Assembly (NCBI GenBank): GCA_964571965.1
Contig: CAZNFQ010000065.1
Span: forward strand, 1-12,118
Source of the DNA: Sabulitectum sp964571965
GTDB lineage: Bacteria; Fermentibacterota; Fermentibacteria; Fermentibacterales; JCC-6
Direction: 5' to 3'
Length of the DNA: 12,118 bases
Every line of letters starts with the position of its first letter. The first letter of the stretch is position 1. Positions 1-6,044 of the stretch are shown piece after piece. The notes below the pieces were generated by a model. It saw nothing but the letters and a program-made list of their open reading frames with translations. It was not told the DNA's origin and did not search any database. A program made the position numbers and the translations under genes.

Positions 1-240
1 CTACTGTTGAGAATTTACCAGCTCTATGGCGTATTCCAGCACCGGATCGATTCCCCGGGCGAAGTCTTCCTCTGTGGCCTCAACATATATATCGGGAGGG
101 ATGCCGAAGCATTCCTGCAGATGAATCCACAGTCCACGTGACTGGCTGGAGAACTTGATGCCGGATGTTGCTGAAGAACAGCTTTCCGTACATGAAGGGA
201 GTTCAAGAAGGCTCTTTCTCAGCCAATGTGCTCTATTCAT
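1..240 (-). pseudogene. S41-type peptidase, degraded C-terminal remnant
   Basis: This is a 79-codon minus-strand frame ending in TAG at the window edge. Its last 35 residues read like the extreme C-terminus of S41 (tail-specific/tricorn-type) peptidases: G-I-P-P-D-I-Y-V-E, then T-E-E-D-F, then G-I-D-P-V-L-E-Y-A-I-E-L. In intact family members this end follows a PDZ domain and a catalytic core of several hundred residues. Here only a short Cys/Ser-rich stretch precedes it, and W-I-H-L-Q-E runs almost directly into the G-I-P-P-D motif, as if an internal piece were lost. The ATG at 238-240 has no Shine-Dalgarno site, and an in-frame TAG lies 15 bases upstream of it. I therefore read it as a gene remnant, although a small expressed protein cannot be excluded. 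A separate S41-like gene begins at the far end of the window. Confidence 0.5.
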
Positions 241-315
241 CGGTGTTCGGTGCGCCTATTGGACGGTTTCTGTTCATATCTCGGAAAATGAAGGATTGAG
301 AGAATAGCTGAGACT

Positions 316-343
316 TTGTATAGAAATAATATATCTGTATACT
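316..343 (+). promoter_or_regulatory. candidate sigma-70-type promoter for the 398-937 membrane protein
   Basis: TTGTAT (316-321) is followed 16 bp later by TATACT (338-343), which matches 5 of 6 bases of the -10 consensus. The surrounding DNA (about 315-370) is very AT-rich compared with the rest of the window. Transcription would start near 350, giving a leader of about 48 nt to the GTG at 398. The -35 match is only 3 of 6, so this is tentative. Confidence 0.35.
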
Positions 344-386
344 AGATAATAATTATATAACACTAATCAGATGACAGATGATCAAG

Positions 387-391
387 GGAGG
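387..391 (+). promoter_or_regulatory. Shine-Dalgarno site deciding GTG start at 398
   Basis: GGAGG lies within AAGGGAGGAAG, 6 nt before GTG 398. It falls inside the reading frame if ATG 371 is used. It is one of the best ribosome sites in the window, while nothing similar precedes ATG 371. Confidence 0.6.
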
Positions 392-397
392 AAGAAA

Positions 398-937
398 GTG
401 GAAGGTTACGGCTACAGAATAACAGGTGACAGTAAAGGCATACTTATCGAATCCCGCCCGAGACCTCGGCAGAAGCTCTTCCTGGTACTTGCGGTACTCG
501 TTGGGCTTATTGTCATTGCAACTGCTGCGGCACTGGGAAAGATTGGAATAGCGGCGGCGGCATTGGCGGTTGCTGTTGGGTTCGTACTGTTCCTTTACAG
601 AGGTATACTAATCGCAACAAAGGAAAGATTGGAACTCGGTGCAGATGGTATTCTACGCTGGGTAGAGGTTAGAAAGCTATCTCCGGAAACCTTCGAGAAA
701 CCTCTTTACGATATTACCCCCGATGAGCAGGGCGCAAGATTCCTTGTAAAGAACTACGTTCATAAAATTCCCGGGAGTAGGAAACTGGAAGGATTTCCTT
801 CAGTCATATGGGTTTACACAAGTCTCGGTGAAGGCGCAGGGTACAAAAAAGTAATTGAATTGCACACATACGACGGAGATGTGGAGAAAGCAGTGGATAT
901 GATAATTGAGAACCTGCCTGAATCGAGGAAGAAATAG
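398..937 (+). CDS. unrecognised two-helix membrane protein
   Basis: I do not recognise a family. The protein (179 residues from the GTG) has a polar N-terminal strand-like stretch and an Arg/Pro/Lys-rich patch at about 20-26. Two hydrophobic segments follow at about 27-46 and 49-68, the second rich in Ala/Val. A soluble C-terminal domain of about 110 residues completes it. The helical hairpin with cytoplasm-like basic flanks suggests an inner-membrane protein with both ends on the same side. The start is a choice. The frame is open from ATG 371, but that codon has no ribosome site, whereas GTG 398 sits 6 nt after GGAGG at 387-391; I prefer the GTG. The gene stands alone: it diverges from the S41 remnant and converges with the GH5 gene. 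The 57-bp gap to the GH5 gene shows no clear terminator. Confidence 0.7.
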   Translation: MEGYGYRITGDSKGILIESRPRPRQKLFLVLAVLVGLIVIATAAALGKIGIAAAALAVAVGFVLFLYRGILIATKERLELGADGILRWVEVRKLSPETFEKPLYDITPDEQGARFLVKNYVHKIPGSRKLEGFPSVIWVYTSLGEGAGYKKVIELHTYDGDVEKAVDMIIENLPESRKK

Positions 938-994
938 CAGAATACCTTCTCTGATGCATCAAAAGTTCCGTATCAGCTGTACCAACTGTTCATG

Positions 995-2530
995 TCAGTT
1001 ATCTGACCATCCTTCCCGGAAGATCTCAGCGAGAGGTGCATCCAGTAGAGAGTCACTGTAAAAAAGACCGAAACTGGGTGCGCCGAAGGTACGGAATGTC
1101 CAGTAGGACCAGTGTGTTTCCTCTTCGTTCATCACTGTTATCCAGTCTGAGATCAGGTTGTTTCTGCTGTCCATTCCCGCACCGGGAAGGGATCCGAACT
1201 CACCCACATACAGGGGCACGTCATTGCCCTCCGCCCAGTTCACTGCTCCCTGAATCCTCTTCCTGAGTGAGTCGCTGTCCCAGTATGTCCTTCTTTCAGT
1301 GAGGTAATCCAGTCCCAGGGTGATCTGTCCCCGGTTGTGGAGAGCTCTTATCATTCCCGACACCTGCACTATGTCACCTTGTTCCACCTCGAAGAGGGGT
1401 TCGGTGTAATAGGCTCTTGTCTGTATCCAGCTGCCGCTGCCTCTGGAACCTCTTGTCTCAAGGCAGCCGTCACTGAGGTAGCCATCCTCATGGAAGGAGC
1501 CTGTGAAATCGCCGTCAGGATAGAAAACCCAGTTTGCAGGCATTCCTGTTCGTCTGTTTGAAAGCTCTTCTATGCCACCGTTCAGAACGGGAAAACGTCT
1601 GCTGTTTATCGTAAGAGAAATGTCGTCGAACTGGACCGTCCCTGTGTTTCCAGAGGCGAACGCCTTCACGGAAACCAGTTCCACTCCATCCGGTACCACT
1701 ATCTCTCCACTGCACCATGGGATCCAGCCGCCGGTTCGTTCTGTGAGCCTGTTCGCCTCGGATGACCAGCCCAGCCAGTTTACCCCTGTAAGTATTTCGC
1801 CGGGATATGTGCTGTTTTCTGGAACCGGAGAGTCTCCCGGCCATGTTGCCCCTGCGTGGGAAACGGTGAATGGGTCATAGCAGTGAATGGAATAAACGGT
1901 GTTTCTGTCATCGATGAGCCGAAGGTCTGAACACCTGCCTCCGGGGGTTTCTATGAAGAGGATATGATTTCCGTCGACCACCCTTATGGAGTCTGCCAGT
2001 CTCTGAGCCAGGTTCCACCAGACATCGGGATCATCTGCGGATGGTTCATTCATAAGGTCATAGCCTGCGATTCCGGGGCTTTGAGAATACCTTTCCGCAA
2101 TAGAGGCCCAGATGCTGCAGAGGGAGTCCTGTGCATCCTCTGAGTTCCAGATACCGCGACCTCCTGTTATGTCGTCGGGGGGAACTCTGTGCATGTCCAG
2201 TATCAGGTAAATGCCCCGGGGTTCGCACCAGGAAAGGAAAGTGTCAATAAGGTCATAGCCTGTTCCCGTTGAAAAAAGCTCCCAGTGAAGGCACATACGA
2301 ATCGAGTTGCAGCCTGTTTCCTCCAGGTATTCCATGTCCTCTTCCGAAGCATACTGAAATGGAGCTTCCGGTTCATTATGAACTCTTCCGTAATTGAGGT
2401 CCATGTTCACTCCCCTGAGGATGATTTCATCTCCATCACCATTCAAAATGCTTTCTCCCGATGTGCCAAGCATGGTAAGACTGGCGGGTGCGGCATATTG
2501 GATCAGAAAAAAGAACACGAACTTTATCAT
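995..2530 (-). CDS. secreted glycoside hydrolase family 5 with inserted beta-sandwich-like domain
   Basis: This is a probable exported endo-acting glycosidase (cellulase/mannanase-type GH5). A hydrophobic leader spans residues 3-20. Barrel motifs follow in order: G-V-N-M-D (40-44), S-I-R-M (Arg78), L-D-M-H-R (111-115), D-L-M-N-E-P with acid/base Glu162, H-C-Y-D-P (216-220), Y-V-G-E-F-G with nucleophile Glu444, and W-S-Y-W-T-F-R (474-480). Both catalytic glutamates are present, so it is probably active. Residues about 247-414 are an extra block between T-Y-P-G-E-I and the Y-W-D-S-D-S-L helix that normally follow closely in GH5. The block looks like a carbohydrate-binding jelly roll with V-Q-F-D-D-I-S-L near 299-306 and V-L-N-G-G-I-E-E near 315-322. 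Substrate cannot be read from sequence. The start is supported by AGGAAGAA 4 nt upstream (2535-2542). No other carbohydrate genes adjoin it. Confidence 0.88.
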   Translation of the reverse strand: MIKFVFFFLIQYAAPASLTMLGTSGESILNGDGDEIILRGVNMDLNYGRVHNEPEAPFQYASEEDMEYLEETGCNSIRMCLHWELFSTGTGYDLIDTFLSWCEPRGIYLILDMHRVPPDDITGGRGIWNSEDAQDSLCSIWASIAERYSQSPGIAGYDLMNEPSADDPDVWWNLAQRLADSIRVVDGNHILFIETPGGRCSDLRLIDDRNTVYSIHCYDPFTVSHAGATWPGDSPVPENSTYPGEILTGVNWLGWSSEANRLTERTGGWIPWCSGEIVVPDGVELVSVKAFASGNTGTVQFDDISLTINSRRFPVLNGGIEELSNRRTGMPANWVFYPDGDFTGSFHEDGYLSDGCLETRGSRGSGSWIQTRAYYTEPLFEVEQGDIVQVSGMIRALHNRGQITLGLDYLTERRTYWDSDSLRKRIQGAVNWAEGNDVPLYVGEFGSLPGAGMDSRNNLISDWITVMNEEETHWSYWTFRTFGAPSFGLFYSDSLLDAPLAEIFREGWSDN

Positions 2531-2574
2531 ATAATTCTTCCTGTAAGATTAAACACCATGTTTCTGTAAGAGAT

Positions 2575-2580
2575 ATTATA
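2575..2580 (-). promoter_or_regulatory. candidate -10 element of the GH5 gene
   Basis: On the minus strand this reads TATAAT, a perfect -10 hexamer, 44 bp upstream of the GH5 ATG. No TTGACA-like hexamer occurs 15-20 bp further upstream, so the promoter would need an activator or another -35 contact. Confidence 0.45.
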
Positions 2581-2593
2581 CGTCCTCGTGCCG

Positions 2594-2619
2594 CATCAGC
2601 GGTTGAACGGCAGCTGATG
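2594..2619. promoter_or_regulatory. inverted repeat over the GH5 -35 position, possible operator
   Basis: CATCAGC (2594-2600) and GCTGATG (2613-2619) form perfect 7-bp arms around a 12-bp spacer. The arm centres are 19 bp apart, close to two helical turns, as expected for a dimeric regulator. The left arm covers where the -35 element of the GH5 promoter should be. It is too far upstream to be in the GH5 leader RNA if the TATAAT at 2575-2580 is used, and it has no T-tract, so it is not a terminator. Confidence 0.4.
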
Positions 2620-2912
2620 GAAATTCGTATATTTCAGTGATTCAGGGCACAGGGTTCGGATATTGCATTCACTGATTCTCACAGCGGATGTCACAGGTGA
2701 CTTGTACCTGTATTGATAGTTGCGGAATTAATTTTCGCAGCACATTGAAGTTCGGTTTGCGGGAAAGTTGAAACGGCGGGACATGGCAACCCTGTTCTGA
2801 GAGCTCTGTTCAGGCAACCGATATCTGGGGAGTCTCGCCGCAGTATTGTAGATTCAATGGTGATTCACCTGAACGGCACCATAAAAATGCAACTGAAGGA
2901 ATTGAATTAAGC
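2620..2912. other. rest of the divergent intergenic region
   Basis: No credible coding frame, tRNA or insertion element is visible in this stretch. It contains two short inverted repeats: GTCAC-AG-GTGAC at 2690-2701 (overlapped by CAGGT-N7-ACCTG, 2694-2710) and GGTGA-T-TCACC at 2859-2869. It also holds the ribosome site GAAGGA at 2895-2900 for the carbamoyltransferase. I could not find a convincing -35/-10 pair for the plus-strand cassette, although it must start transcription here. Confidence 0.4.
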
Positions 2913-4733
2913 ATGACTATACTTGGAATATCCGCCTTCTATCACGACTCTGCTGCCTGCATCATAAGGGACGGGGAGATAGTTGCAGCCGCCCAGGAAG
3001 AGCGATTCACAAGGAAGAAGCATGATCACGGATTTCCCGCCAGGGCCATTGCCTACTGTATGAAGGAGGCCGGTTTAGACAGCAGGGGAATCAATTATGT
3101 CGCTTTCTATGACAAGCCCTTTTTGAAGTTCGAGAGGCTTCTGGAAACCTACCTTTCCTTTGCTCCCTCCGGGCTTCCGTCGTTCCTTAAGGCAATGCCT
3201 CTCTGGCTGAAGGAGAAACTCTGGACCGGGGACAACATCCGGAAGTCACTGGGTGGGTACACAGGGGAGATACTTTATCCGGAGCATCACCAGTCCCACG
3301 CTGCGGCTGCCTTTTTTCCCGGCCCGTTTCAACGCTCAGCCATAATTACGATGGATGGAGTAGGTGAGTGGACGACATCTTCATGGGGTACAGGCAGCGG
3401 AAACAGGATCAATCTCCAGAAAGAACTTCACTTCCCCCACAGTCTTGGGCTGCTCTATACAGCCTTCACTTACTACACGGGCTTCCGAGTGAATTCAGGT
3501 GAATACAAGGTGATGGGTCTTGCGCCCTATGGTGAACCGAGATACACGAAAACCATTCTCGAAAACATAATCGACCTCAGAGAAGACGGCAGTTTCAGAC
3601 TTGACATGGATTACTTCAACTACTGCCAGGGGCTCACAATGACATCCCGCCGATTCCACGAATTGTTCGGCGGTCCTCCCAGAAAACCTGAGAGTCCCCT
3701 TAGCCAGCGGGAAATGGATCTGGCGGCTTCCGTACAGGAAGTGACGGAAATGATCATGCTGCGAACCGCAAAACACGTTAGAAAAGAAACTGGAGAAAAG
3801 AATCTCTCACTTGCGGGAGGTGTGGCTCTGAACTGTGTGGCAAATGGGAAGATCCTCCGGGAGGGCATATTCGACGATATATGGATCCAACCGGCAGCCG
3901 GGGATGCAGGAGGAGCTCTTGGGGCAGCGCTGTTCGTCTGGCATCAGGTACTTGACGGGGAGAGAACCGCCGATGGTATACACGATTCTCAGAAAGGCTC
4001 ATATCTGGGACCAGCCTGGACCGATGAAGAAATAAGCCGTTATCTTGAGAGGGAGGGGATTCCACACAGGACAATGGATGAAAACACACTGGTTGGCGAA
4101 GCAGCCAGATTGATCCGGGAAGGAAATGTTGTTGGCTGGTATCAGGGAAGAATGGAATTCGGTCCGAGAGCCCTGGGCAACCGTTCCATAATCGGTGATG
4201 CCAGATCCGGGAAGATGCAGTCCATAATGAATCTCAAGATAAAGAACAGAGAGTCTTTCAGACCCTTTGCACCTTCTGTACTGCTTGAGAACTGTCAGGA
4301 GTATTTCGAGATCGACAGGGGAAGTCCTTACATGCTGCTGGTAAGCCCCGTATGCAGCGAAAGAAGAACCACGATGACCGAGGAACAGAAGCTTCTTTTC
4401 GGCATTGAAAAGCTTAATGTTCCCCGATCCGACATTCCCGCTGTAACCCATATAGATTATTCGGCCAGGGTACAGACCGTAGACGGTGTATACAATCCGA
4501 AGTACAGAAAACTCCTTGAGGCTTTCAGGGACCTTACAGGTTACGGTGTGTTCATAAACACCAGTTTCAATGTTAGGGGAGAGCCTATAGTCTGTTCTCC
4601 CAGGGACGCATACCTCTGTTTCATGAGAACGGAGATGGATGTTCTTGCCCTGGGAAACAATCTCCTGCTGAAAGAAGAGCAGCCCGAATTCCGGGAGGAT
4701 CTTGACTGGAGGGAGATATATGAGCTTGACTGA
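2913..4733 (+). CDS. O-carbamoyltransferase, NodU/CmcH/TobZ family (SxtI-like)
   Basis: In this family carbamoyl phosphate and ATP form a carbamoyl-adenylate, and the carbamoyl group is then moved to a hydroxyl of a sugar, antibiotic or lipid precursor. The 606 residues are full length for the family. The N-terminal Kae1-like half shows Y-H-D-S (10-13), E-E-R-F-T-R (29-34), H-H-Q-S-H-A-A (125-131), D-G-V-G-E-W (148-153), G-E-Y-K-V-M-G-L-A-P-Y-G (196-207), G-G-V-A-L-N-C (302-308) and A-G-D-A-G-G-A-L-G (329-337). The C-terminal YrdC-like part shows G-R-M-E-F-G-P-R-A-L-G-N-R-S-I (412-426), R-E-S-F-R-P-F-A-P-S (446-455) and N-T-S-F-N (549-553). No expected motif is missing. Start: GAAGGA lies 12 nt before ATG 2913. 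It is the first gene of a three-gene cassette with SxtJ- and SxtK-like membrane proteins. The acceptor is unknown, as no biosynthetic genes lie beside it. Confidence 0.93.
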   Translation: MTILGISAFYHDSAACIIRDGEIVAAAQEERFTRKKHDHGFPARAIAYCMKEAGLDSRGINYVAFYDKPFLKFERLLETYLSFAPSGLPSFLKAMPLWLKEKLWTGDNIRKSLGGYTGEILYPEHHQSHAAAAFFPGPFQRSAIITMDGVGEWTTSSWGTGSGNRINLQKELHFPHSLGLLYTAFTYYTGFRVNSGEYKVMGLAPYGEPRYTKTILENIIDLREDGSFRLDMDYFNYCQGLTMTSRRFHELFGGPPRKPESPLSQREMDLAASVQEVTEMIMLRTAKHVRKETGEKNLSLAGGVALNCVANGKILREGIFDDIWIQPAAGDAGGALGAALFVWHQVLDGERTADGIHDSQKGSYLGPAWTDEEISRYLEREGIPHRTMDENTLVGEAARLIREGNVVGWYQGRMEFGPRALGNRSIIGDARSGKMQSIMNLKIKNRESFRPFAPSVLLENCQEYFEIDRGSPYMLLVSPVCSERRTTMTEEQKLLFGIEKLNVPRSDIPAVTHIDYSARVQTVDGVYNPKYRKLLEAFRDLTGYGVFINTSFNVRGEPIVCSPRDAYLCFMRTEMDVLALGNNLLLKEEQPEFREDLDWREIYELD

Positions 4734-5127
4734 CAGCAGTGCCCGGACCAGAAAAGAACTGAGGAAGTTCGGCCTGGTAATGTTCGGTGCTTTTACCGTG
4801 ATCAGCCTTTTGCTGTTTTTCAGGGGAAAAGGGGCATGGCCTTTCACCGCAGGAACTTCACTGGTCTTTCTGTCTCTGGCACTGTTCATTCCCCGGCTTC
4901 TCAGTCCCGTGGAGAAGTACTGGATGAAATTTGCAGGTATTCTTGGTTTCATAATGACCAATATTCTTCTCACGCTGGTTTTCTTCATCGGTGTTCTTCC
5001 CACCGGGCTTCTAATGAGGGCTTTAGGAAAGGATCCTCTCCGGAAGGGCTTTGACAGGGATCTTGATTCCTACTGGATCGATGTGAGAAATGACGGACCC
5101 GGCGGCAGACCTGAAAAACCGTATTAG
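4720..5127 (+). CDS. SxtJ-like membrane protein
   Basis: This is a 135-residue membrane protein with hydrophobic segments at about 16-35, 41-60 and 71-98. A polar C-terminal tail contains L-G-K-D-P-L-R-K-G-F-D-R (102-113) and S-Y-W. This layout and motif match the SxtJ family, named from the saxitoxin cluster and commonly found directly after NodU/CmcH carbamoyltransferases. Its biochemical role is not established; a membrane partner of the carbamoyltransferase is an inference. The start chosen is ATG 4720, preceded by GGAGGGAG at 4708-4715. An in-frame TTG at 4702 lies upstream of that ribosome site and is less likely. The gene overlaps the carbamoyltransferase stop codon by 14 nt, so the two are probably translationally coupled. 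Confidence 0.85.
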   Translation: MSLTDSSARTRKELRKFGLVMFGAFTVISLLLFFRGKGAWPFTAGTSLVFLSLALFIPRLLSPVEKYWMKFAGILGFIMTNILLTLVFFIGVLPTGLLMRALGKDPLRKGFDRDLDSYWIDVRNDGPGGRPEKPY

Positions 5128-5139
5128 GAAGGTGTTTTC

Positions 5140-5289
5140 ATGGGGAAACTTAGTGAGATAGCAGGGTTTCTGAAAACTCGAAAGAAGTGGTGGCTTACCC
5201 CGGTTATCATTGTCCTTCTGCTTTTGAGCGTTGTTCTGGTTCTTTCCCAGGGTTCAGCTCTTGCCCCCTTCATTTACGCTATTTTCTGA
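5140..5289 (+). CDS. SxtK/DUF5989-like small membrane protein
   Basis: This 49-residue protein starts at ATG 5140 and has an excellent ribosome site (AGGAAGG, 5126-5132, 7 nt spacing). It begins M-G-K-L-S-E-I-A-G-F-L-K-T-R-K-K-W-W-L, an amphipathic basic start, followed by one transmembrane helix (about 19-36) and a short tail S-A-L-A-P-F-I-Y-A-I-F. The K-K-W-W-L-x-P entry to the helix and the A-P-F-I-Y end are typical of the small DUF5989/SxtK-like proteins that follow SxtJ in carbamoyltransferase cassettes. It lies 12 bp after the SxtJ-like gene and is very probably co-transcribed. It is short enough to be missed by length cut-offs. Function is unknown; a membrane scaffold for the carbamoyltransferase is a guess from gene order. 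Confidence 0.85.
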   Translation: MGKLSEIAGFLKTRKKWWLTPVIIVLLLLSVVLVLSQGSALAPFIYAIF

Positions 5290-5371
5290 AAGAGCAGTTT
5301 GGTATTTCCCGGTTCCGGGTGATAACACCAGAGTCCGTCCCGGATGATGATTGGAAAAAATGGAACTTGCC

Positions 5372-5830
5372 ATGTCGCTGATCATATGGAGCTATGCTTT
5401 TTCAAGTGGCGACAGTATACCTGCTTTGTACACTGCAGACGGCGGTAACATCTCTCCGCCCCTTCAGTGGGAATGCAGCGCTGACCCTGCAAGTTTTGCC
5501 ATCATTTGCGAGGATCCCGATGCACCGATGGGAACCTGGGTTCACTGGGTCATCTACAATATTCCAGGTGAAAGCAGAATGCTTGAGGCAGGGATCGCAA
5601 GTGAAGGAGAACTGTATAACGGCACCAGGCAGGGTGTGAACAGCTGGGGTGATCCGGGATACGGCGGTCCTGCCCCGCCATCGGGAAAACACAGGTATTA
5701 CTTCACGATATACGCACTGGACGATATGCTTGATCTTCAGCCGGGAGCAACCGCTTCCCAATTGAGAAATGCAATGGATGGTCTGATAATCCAGCAGGCT
5801 TGCATTATGGGAGAGTATGCCGGACAGTGA
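5372..5830 (+). CDS. YbhB/YbcL-family (PEBP/Raf kinase inhibitor-like) protein
   Basis: This 152-residue protein covers the whole bacterial phosphatidylethanolamine-binding-protein fold. The visible signature is S-x-A-F-x-x-G-x-x-I-P (7-17), G-N-I-S-P-P-L-x-W (25-33), E-D-P-D-A-P (47-52), H-W-V-I-Y-N-I-P (58-65), G-Y-G-G-P-A-P-P-S-G-x-H (96-107) and Y-A-L-D (114-117). The D-P-D-A-P and H-W-V residues line the small anion-binding pocket. Bacterial members have no firmly known reaction. There is no signal peptide, so it is cytoplasmic. Three starts are possible: TTG 5351 (directly after an in-frame TGA), ATG 5360 and ATG 5372. I chose 5372 because homologues start just before the first strand, and GGA at 5362-5364 is suitably spaced. 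It follows the carbamoyltransferase cassette by 82 bp and may be read through from it. Confidence 0.9.
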   Translation: MSLIIWSYAFSSGDSIPALYTADGGNISPPLQWECSADPASFAIICEDPDAPMGTWVHWVIYNIPGESRMLEAGIASEGELYNGTRQGVNSWGDPGYGGPAPPSGKHRYYFTIYALDDMLDLQPGATASQLRNAMDGLIIQQACIMGEYAGQ

Positions 5831-5835
5831 CCTGC

Positions 5836-5973
5836 TTACCTGTTCTGTAATGTTTTCTCGAAAAAAATATTCATCACACATTCAAGCTGCTCAGGTGTTT
5901 CTGCAGAGAGGGCTCCTGGGAAAAACGTAAAGTGGGCATTCTCCACATCTGAACAATCTATTGACTCTCTCCA
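5836..5973 (-). pseudogene. possible gene remnant resembling an alpha/beta-hydrolase C-terminus
   Basis: On the minus strand a 45-codon frame ends in TAA at 5836-5838 and is bounded upstream by a TGA at 5974-5976. It reads D-V-E-N-A-H-F-T-F-F, then E-T-P-E-Q-L-E-C-V-M-N-I-F-F-E. The order Ala-His, then T-P-E-Q-L, then a hydrophobic helix ending in Phe-Phe is like the last strand, catalytic His and final helix of many alpha/beta hydrolases. There is no ATG start or ribosome site, only a GTG at 5944-5946. I read it as the leftover 3' end of a gene once convergent with the PEBP gene. Chance resemblance is quite possible at this length. Confidence 0.3.
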
Positions 5974-6044
5974 TCAAAAATCATACTTTATTAACAGTGA
6001 GTAAATTGATAACGCATTAGAATGGTTGTAATGGAGAAGGGCTA
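5974..6044. other. leader of the TonB receptor operon
   Basis: This short AT-rich stretch precedes the receptor gene and must contain or adjoin its promoter. TTAACA (5991-5996) and TAGAAT (6018-6023) are each 5 of 6 matches to -35 and -10, but their 21-bp spacing is too wide for confidence. TTGACT at 5961-5966 is another possible -35, with only a weak CATACT partner 15 bp later. The ribosome site GGAGAAGG lies at 6033-6040. Confidence 0.25.

Noticed and set aside
938..994. bidirectional terminator between the convergent genes
   Set aside because: No GC-rich stem with a T-tract is present; only a short GATGCATC palindrome is visible.
3999..5003. 334-codon open frame on the minus strand
   Set aside because: It lies antisense to the carbamoyltransferase and SxtJ-like genes, whose motifs are unmistakable. 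It shows no domain of its own and is a codon-bias shadow.
5308..5319. CCCGGTTCCGGG hairpin as a terminator after the SxtK-like gene
   Set aside because: It has only a 4-5 bp stem and no following T-tract, so it does not qualify as an intrinsic terminator.
5402..5881. 159-codon minus-strand frame opposite the PEBP gene
   Set aside because: It is antisense to a complete PEBP protein, has low-complexity Cys/Ser/Arg composition and no recognisable motif.
5991..6023. TTAACA and TAGAAT as the receptor operon promoter
   Set aside because: Each hexamer is good, but the 21-bp spacer is outside the usual 16-18 bp. It is mentioned only as part of the leader.
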